Shown here one piece after another: positions 60,190-64,000 of a stretch of 64,000 bases of DNA. Position 1 is the stretch's first letter, and the number at the start of each line of letters is the position of its first letter. The position numbers and the translations under genes are program-made. The DNA is taken from the NCBI GenBank assembly GCA_027484685.1, contig JAIXSO010000032.1, forward strand, positions 248,001 to 312,000, given 5' to 3'. Under the pieces are notes generated by a model. That model was not told where the DNA came from. It did not search any database and was given only the letters and a program-made list of their open reading frames with translations. The stretch comes from Bacteroidota bacterium. GTDB taxonomy: Bacteria > Bacteroidota > Bacteroidia > UKL13-3.

Positions 60190-62226
60190 ATGAAAAAAAC
60201 AACAAACACATGGAAGCTCTTAGCATTGCTTCTAGTATTATCAGGTAACAAAGTTTACTCACAAACTTTACCCAAGTTGAAGGATCCTTCAAATCAATTA
60301 ATTATAAGTAAGGGTTTTGGTATTGATTCAGCTGGAGGAATTATTTATTTTAAAAGCAACGAGTTACAACCAGGTGAATTATTTACAACTTATATTGCCA
60401 ACACTGGTCTTGGTGCTTTTGATTCAATGGCTTTGGTAAAAACAACTAGAGATGAAATATTAAGTGATGAAGATAGCCCTGCTCCAAATTTATCACATAA
60501 TATTTACAAACAATATTATAAAGGAGTAGAAGTAGAAGACGGTAATTATGTAGAACATTATTGTTCGGGTTATGTTTGTTTTACAAGTGGTGCAATTGTA
60601 GAAAATTTAAATTTAAATGTGATTCCCGAGCTTACACAGGGAGCTGCCCTAAATATAGCTAAATTATACAGTAATGTTTCAACCATTGCAAGAGATTCAT
60701 TAGGATTTACAATTCCAAGCAAATTACTTATTGTAAAATCATTAAGTAATTACATATTGGCTTATAAATTTACCATTATTGCTGACACAGCCTCTTACAA
60801 TAATAATGTGTATGTTAATGCCAATAATGGCGAAATTATAAAAGATGAATCAAATATTAGAACTGATAATTTTAACCACACCTACTATGGCAGAAGATGG
60901 GATTTAGATACTTATGAGATGGGCATATTTTGGCCTTGGGCAGATAATAATTGGTTCTTATTTGCAAATGATAATGGTAAAAATATTTATACAAATATTA
61001 AATACAATAAAGATTACAAAACACAAGCTTGGATTATTGAAGATATGGCATGGAATGATTCAGAATCTTGGCATGCACATGATCAAGAAGCTACTTCTTC
61101 TCATTATTGTGTTCAAAAAGCGTGGGATTTTTTTAAAGATTCTCCATTTAACAGAAATGGTATAAGTGGTTGGGGTAATCATTTACGTGTGAAGAGTAAT
61201 TTAGATGATAAGGTTGAAAACACCTATGAACCAGATAATCAAGAGGATTACATTTTAACAGGTTACTCGAGTAACTGGCTTACAACTTACGACTTAATGG
61301 CTCATGAATTCACTCATGGAATAATACATAGAACAAACCCTTTGCCTCGTAAATTAGTTGCTGGCGCGGTTGGCGAATCTTTAAGTGATATTTTTGGTTT
61401 TATGGTTGAACGTTATGTATTAGGATACACTGAGGACTGGACGATTGGAGAGGATGTTACCGTATTTAGAAATATGCAAGACCCCAATGCCAACGGAGAT
61501 CCATCCTATTATCAACAAAATACATTTTGGGTTGACCCTTCATTGATAACAAACCCTAACGAGAATAATGATTTTGGCCATATTCACAAAAATGCAGGTG
61601 TAATGAATAAATGGTTTTACTTATTAAGTATGGGCGGTAGCCAACCAATTTATTATAATATAAATGGTACTTTAGTACTACAACCAACTAGAGGCGTTAT
61701 TGGAATTGGCATAGACAAAGCTGCGAGGATTACCTACTATGCTATGGTAAATTTTGATAATTATCAAAACAATGATTACACATTTGAAACCATTAGGGCC
61801 AATACCATAGCAGCAGCTAAAAAATTATATGGAATATGCAGTAATGAATACCTTCAAACTTGCAAGGCATGGTATGCAGTAAATGTGGGTGTTAATTGCG
61901 AAGCTTGCACAACTTCAACGGCTTGGTGTGGTCAGGAACAAAAAGCATGGTCTTCTGTTAATGAAAAAACCAACGAAGTATTAAAAATTAAACTATATCC
62001 CAATCCTGTAAAAAATAATTTAGCCATAAACATAGAAGAAGCTAATAATGAATTTAAAGAATACGAGGTAGTAATAACTTCGGTAGATGGCAAGGCAATT
62101 TATAACAATACCTACAAAAATGTTAACTTAATCCATATTGATGTATCTGCTTTTACCAGTGGGGTTTATTTTGTAACCATCAGCACTGATAAATGGACTA
62201 AAAATAGTAAGTTTGTTAAACAATAA
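60190..62226 (+). CDS. M4 family (thermolysin-like) metallopeptidase with T9SS sorting tail
   Basis: The 678-residue secreted peptidase has a signal peptide (LLALLLVLSGNKVYSQ), a propeptide to ~215 (FTP/PepSY-like), the catalytic domain with zinc motif HEFTH at residues 372-376 and the third ligand in GAVGESLSDIFG, and AGVMNKWFYLLSMGG with later AARITYYAMVNF. The tail is a type A sorting domain (KLYPNPVKNNLAINIE ... GVYFVTISTDKWTKNSKFVKQ). The zinc motif is HEFTH rather than HELTH, which remains compatible with activity. Export by T9SS is expected. Confidence 0.93.
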   Translation: MKKTTNTWKLLALLLVLSGNKVYSQTLPKLKDPSNQLIISKGFGIDSAGGIIYFKSNELQPGELFTTYIANTGLGAFDSMALVKTTRDEILSDEDSPAPNLSHNIYKQYYKGVEVEDGNYVEHYCSGYVCFTSGAIVENLNLNVIPELTQGAALNIAKLYSNVSTIARDSLGFTIPSKLLIVKSLSNYILAYKFTIIADTASYNNNVYVNANNGEIIKDESNIRTDNFNHTYYGRRWDLDTYEMGIFWPWADNNWFLFANDNGKNIYTNIKYNKDYKTQAWIIEDMAWNDSESWHAHDQEATSSHYCVQKAWDFFKDSPFNRNGISGWGNHLRVKSNLDDKVENTYEPDNQEDYILTGYSSNWLTTYDLMAHEFTHGIIHRTNPLPRKLVAGAVGESLSDIFGFMVERYVLGYTEDWTIGEDVTVFRNMQDPNANGDPSYYQQNTFWVDPSLITNPNENNDFGHIHKNAGVMNKWFYLLSMGGSQPIYYNINGTLVLQPTRGVIGIGIDKAARITYYAMVNFDNYQNNDYTFETIRANTIAAAKKLYGICSNEYLQTCKAWYAVNVGVNCEACTTSTAWCGQEQKAWSSVNEKTNEVLKIKLYPNPVKNNLAINIEEANNEFKEYEVVITSVDGKAIYNNTYKNVNLIHIDVSAFTSGVYFVTISTDKWTKNSKFVKQ

Positions 62227-62229
62227 ATT

Positions 62230-62991
62230 TTGAGATATTCCAATTACATATTGTTATTTTTTGTTATAGCCGCTATTTTAAGGGTAAAGCCATTGCGCGC
62301 ACAACCCAAACCCAAGTTTTTACAACATCAGTTAGATTTTGGTGTAAACTATGGTTTATTTTTAGGCAATAGAAGTCAATTTACTGGCATAGGTTGGTTA
62401 CAACGTTGGGATTTTAAAAGACAAGAATTGTTATACCCTAATAGGATTTTTAGAACATTAAATTATACAAATATTTATTTGGCTTATAAACTTATTTTAC
62501 ATGAAAAACATTGTTTAAAACTAAGCAGAGAAGTATTTGGTTCAGAAATATACCCTGTATTAAATAAAATTGGAATTAACGGCTTTCATATTGAATTACT
62601 CAGTTTAGGATATGGATATAGTTTACCCTTAAAAAAAATAAAAACCACCCTTTTTGCGCAAGTTAATAAAAGAATAGGCTTGGAGGGCGCACAAATTGGT
62701 CATGATGGTTATCATGGCTTATATGCAGATTTAAAATACGATTCCTATGGTATGTCGTTAGGTACTGATTTAGAGTATTTTTTTACTAAAAACTTTGGTT
62801 TGGGTGCAAATATTTATTATTACAACTTTCCTTTTGAAACCAATAAATTAGAAGGTAATGATGTTCAATATGTAGATAAAAATATAATTGATAGTTATAG
62901 GCCAATCAATGATTTTTTCCTCATTAACTTTAAAGTAGCTTATAAATTTTCGTTACCCAAGTTTAGTAAAAAGCATAAAGATAAAGGCTAA
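62230..62991 (+). CDS. Predicted outer-membrane beta-barrel protein, duplicated copy 1
   Basis: The 253-residue protein starts at TTG 62230 (signal FFVIAAILRVKPLRAQ), 3 bp after the M4 stop, so it is probably co-transcribed. It has repeated beta strands (HQLDFGVNYGLFLGNRSQF, LSLGYGYSLPLKKIKTTLFA, YGMSLGTDLEYFFTKNFGLG) and ends in FKVAYKFSLPKFSKKHKDKG. It is nearly identical in many segments to the gene at 63108-63860. The barrel type is common in Bacteroidota; function is unknown. A TTG start in both copies suggests that this is the native start. Confidence 0.75.
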   Translation: MRYSNYILLFFVIAAILRVKPLRAQPKPKFLQHQLDFGVNYGLFLGNRSQFTGIGWLQRWDFKRQELLYPNRIFRTLNYTNIYLAYKLILHEKHCLKLSREVFGSEIYPVLNKIGINGFHIELLSLGYGYSLPLKKIKTTLFAQVNKRIGLEGAQIGHDGYHGLYADLKYDSYGMSLGTDLEYFFTKNFGLGANIYYYNFPFETNKLEGNDVQYVDKNIIDSYRPINDFFLINFKVAYKFSLPKFSKKHKDKG

Positions 62992-63011
62992 ATATTCAAT
63001 ACAACAAAAAG

Positions 63012-63042
63012 AGGCTATCATAATTTGATTTTATGGTAGCCT
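63012..63042 (+). terminator. Terminator after barrel copy 1
   Basis: AGGCTATCATAA and TTATGGTAGCCT form a 12-bp stem with one G-U pair and are followed by TTTTATTTTG. The T-run belongs to the duplicated fragment that begins at 63043. Confidence 0.78.
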
Positions 63043-63107
63043 TTTATTTTGTAACCATCAGTACCGATAAATGGACTAAAAATAGTAAGTTTGTCAAACA
63101 ATAAATT
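63043..63107 (+). repeat. Duplicated tail of the M4 peptidase gene
   Basis: The 65 bp from TTTATTTTGTAACCATCAGT to CAAACAATAAATTT repeat 62165-62229, the 3' end of the peptidase gene, with about five base differences. It would encode the remnant YFVTISTDKWTKNSKFVKQ and a stop. It marks the 5' junction of a tandem duplication (offset 878 bp) that gave barrel copy 2. It is not part of a functional gene. Confidence 0.88.
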
Positions 63108-63860
63108 TTGAAATATTCTAAATACATATTGTTGCTTTTTGTTGTAGCCGCTATTTTAAGTGGAAAGTCATTGCGCGCACAACCCAAACCCAAGTTTTTA
63201 CAACATCAGTTAGATTTTGGTGTAAACTATGGTTTATTTTTAGGTAATAGAAGTCAGTTTACTGGTATTGGAGCACTCCAACATTGGGATTTTAAACGCC
63301 AAGAATTGTTAACACCTTATCGTACATTGAATAAGTTAAACTATACCAATATTTATTGGGCTTATAAACTCATTATAAACGAAAAACATAATATTAAATT
63401 TAGCAGAGTATTATTAGTTTCAGATTGGCTAAGTCCCTCAAATAACAAAGGATTAATTGGTTTTGGGATTTATATGTACAGTTTAGGCTATGGGTATCAA
63501 TTACCCTTAAAAAAAATAAAAACTACCCTTTTTGTACAAGTTAACAAAAGAACAGGCATGGAAGGTGCTAAAATTGGTCACGATGGTTATCATGGCTTAT
63601 ATGCAGATTTAAAATACGATTCCTATGGTATGTCGTTAGGTACTGATTTAGAGTATTTTTTTACTAAAAACTTTGGTTTGGGTGCTAATATTTATTATTA
63701 CTACTTTCCTTTTGAAACCAATAAATTAGAAGGACTAGATGTTCAATATGTAGATAAAAATATTATTGATAGTTATAGGCCAATCAATGATTTTTTTCTC
63801 ATTAACTTTAAAATTGCTTATAAATTTTCGTTACCCAAGTTTGGTAAAAAGAATAAATAA
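63108..63860 (+). CDS. Predicted outer-membrane beta-barrel protein, duplicated copy 2
   Basis: The 250-residue paralogue of 62230-62991 also starts at TTG (signal LLFVVAAILSGKSLRAQ). The two share the N-terminal strands and most of the C-terminal half (YHGLYADLKYDSYGMSLGTD). They differ mainly at residues ~60-120, where one has SREVFGSEIYPVLNKIGING and the other VSDWLSPSNNKGLIGFG. Divergence of one surface segment after duplication is visible. Function is unknown; a terminator follows 22 bp later. Confidence 0.75.
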   Translation: MKYSKYILLLFVVAAILSGKSLRAQPKPKFLQHQLDFGVNYGLFLGNRSQFTGIGALQHWDFKRQELLTPYRTLNKLNYTNIYWAYKLIINEKHNIKFSRVLLVSDWLSPSNNKGLIGFGIYMYSLGYGYQLPLKKIKTTLFVQVNKRTGMEGAKIGHDGYHGLYADLKYDSYGMSLGTDLEYFFTKNFGLGANIYYYYFPFETNKLEGLDVQYVDKNIIDSYRPINDFFLINFKIAYKFSLPKFGKKNK

Positions 63861-63882
63861 CACTTTACTTTTTTTTCGATTT

Positions 63883-63913
63883 AACCCTATAAGGCATTTT
63901 ACCTTATAGGGTT
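63883..63913. terminator. Bidirectional terminator after barrel copy 2
   Basis: AACCCTATAAGG-cattttac-CCTTATAGGGTT (approximate loop) is a 12-bp perfect stem followed by TTGTTTTTTATTT. It lies between convergent genes and can end both. Confidence 0.9.
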
Positions 63914-63920
63914 TTGTTTT

Positions 63921-64000
63921 TTATTTCTTTTCCTTAGCATTAAACGCGGTGTAAGCAAATACCAAAGCACCCAAAATTAGTACAATTACAATAGTTAAGT
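63921..64000 (-). CDS. C-terminal end of a membrane protein (partial, 5' end outside window)
   Basis: The minus strand ends with TAA at 63921-63923. The 25 visible residues, LTIVIVLILGALVFAYTAF followed by NAKEKK, form one transmembrane helix with a short charged tail. The gene continues beyond the right edge. The family cannot be named from this much sequence. Confidence 0.55.
   Translation of the reverse strand, partial: LTIVIVLILGALVFAYTAFNAKEKK

Overview
The window is an AT-rich chromosomal segment from a member of the Bacteroidota. The evidence is consistent. Type IX secretion sorting tails occur on two secreted proteins (56146-57495, 60190-62226), and gldE/gldD gliding-motility genes are present. 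There are several SPII lipoproteins, bacillithiol synthesis (bshB1), a long Bacteroidota-type NusB and a Rho with a long disordered N-terminal region. Promoters have the phylum's TTG / TAnnTTTG form; the cleanest are those of the tRNA pair and rnpB. Genus and species cannot be set from the sequence. The window starts inside dapD and ends inside the 3' end of an unidentified membrane protein gene.

Layout. 1-9.4 kb: dapD, lipA, envelope proteins, OsmC, a SAM methyltransferase, an ABC ATPase, rsmG, and a lipoprotein/membrane cluster whose last gene carries an in-frame TAG. 9.5-15.6 kb: a thiol/sulfane-sulfur cluster (thioredoxin, two single-domain rhodaneses, an HMA metal-binding protein, small Cys-bearing membrane proteins, a TehB-like methyltransferase, DUF2892, CoA-disulfide reductase fused to rhodanese) ending in a Crp/Fnr regulator gene. 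Three promoters here share an operator-like TGTAAC-N4-GTTACA palindrome, each exactly 21 bp upstream of its -7 box. 15.6-26.6 kb: tryptophanase, patatin, a PAS sensor, ferredoxin, LuxC-type acyl-CoA reductase, a DUF4139 protein, pccB, an AraC regulator and accA. 26.8-30.7 kb: tRNA-Asp and tRNA-Arg, a frameshifted small gene, tandem lipoproteins, a YkgJ protein, a glycosyltransferase and bshB1. 30.7-31.4 kb: a gene-free repeat-rich stretch.

31.4-33.8 kb: tyrosine catabolism (hppD, hmgA). 34.1-39.1 kb: a defence segment with a two-gene Hachiman system (hamA, hamB), an Imm32-like orphan immunity gene and a lipoprotein. 39.3-48.3 kb: housekeeping genes (coaE, yajC, DUF1573, nusB, amino-acid dehydrogenase, dihydroorotase), a DUF1016/YhcG-type nuclease, RidA, gldD and gldE. 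48.5-52.1 kb: the two subunits of a 2-oxoacid:ferredoxin oxidoreductase, split by a decayed antitoxin/PIN-toxin pair. 52.4-56.0 kb: rho, the E2 subunit of 2-oxoglutarate dehydrogenase, and RNase P RNA. 56.1-64 kb: secreted proteins (T9SS cargo, GH25 lysozyme, beta-propeller lipoprotein, M4 metallopeptidase) and a tandemly duplicated beta-barrel gene whose duplication also copied the tail of the peptidase gene.

The most interesting signals are the Crp/Fnr-linked thiol/sulfur regulon with its rigid promoter geometry, which I have not seen described, and the Hachiman locus, a known system, with an immunity-like neighbour. At least three genes are broken by nonsense or frameshift changes (6513-7031, 27043-27265, 50718-51097); raw-read checks are needed to separate biology from sequencing error.
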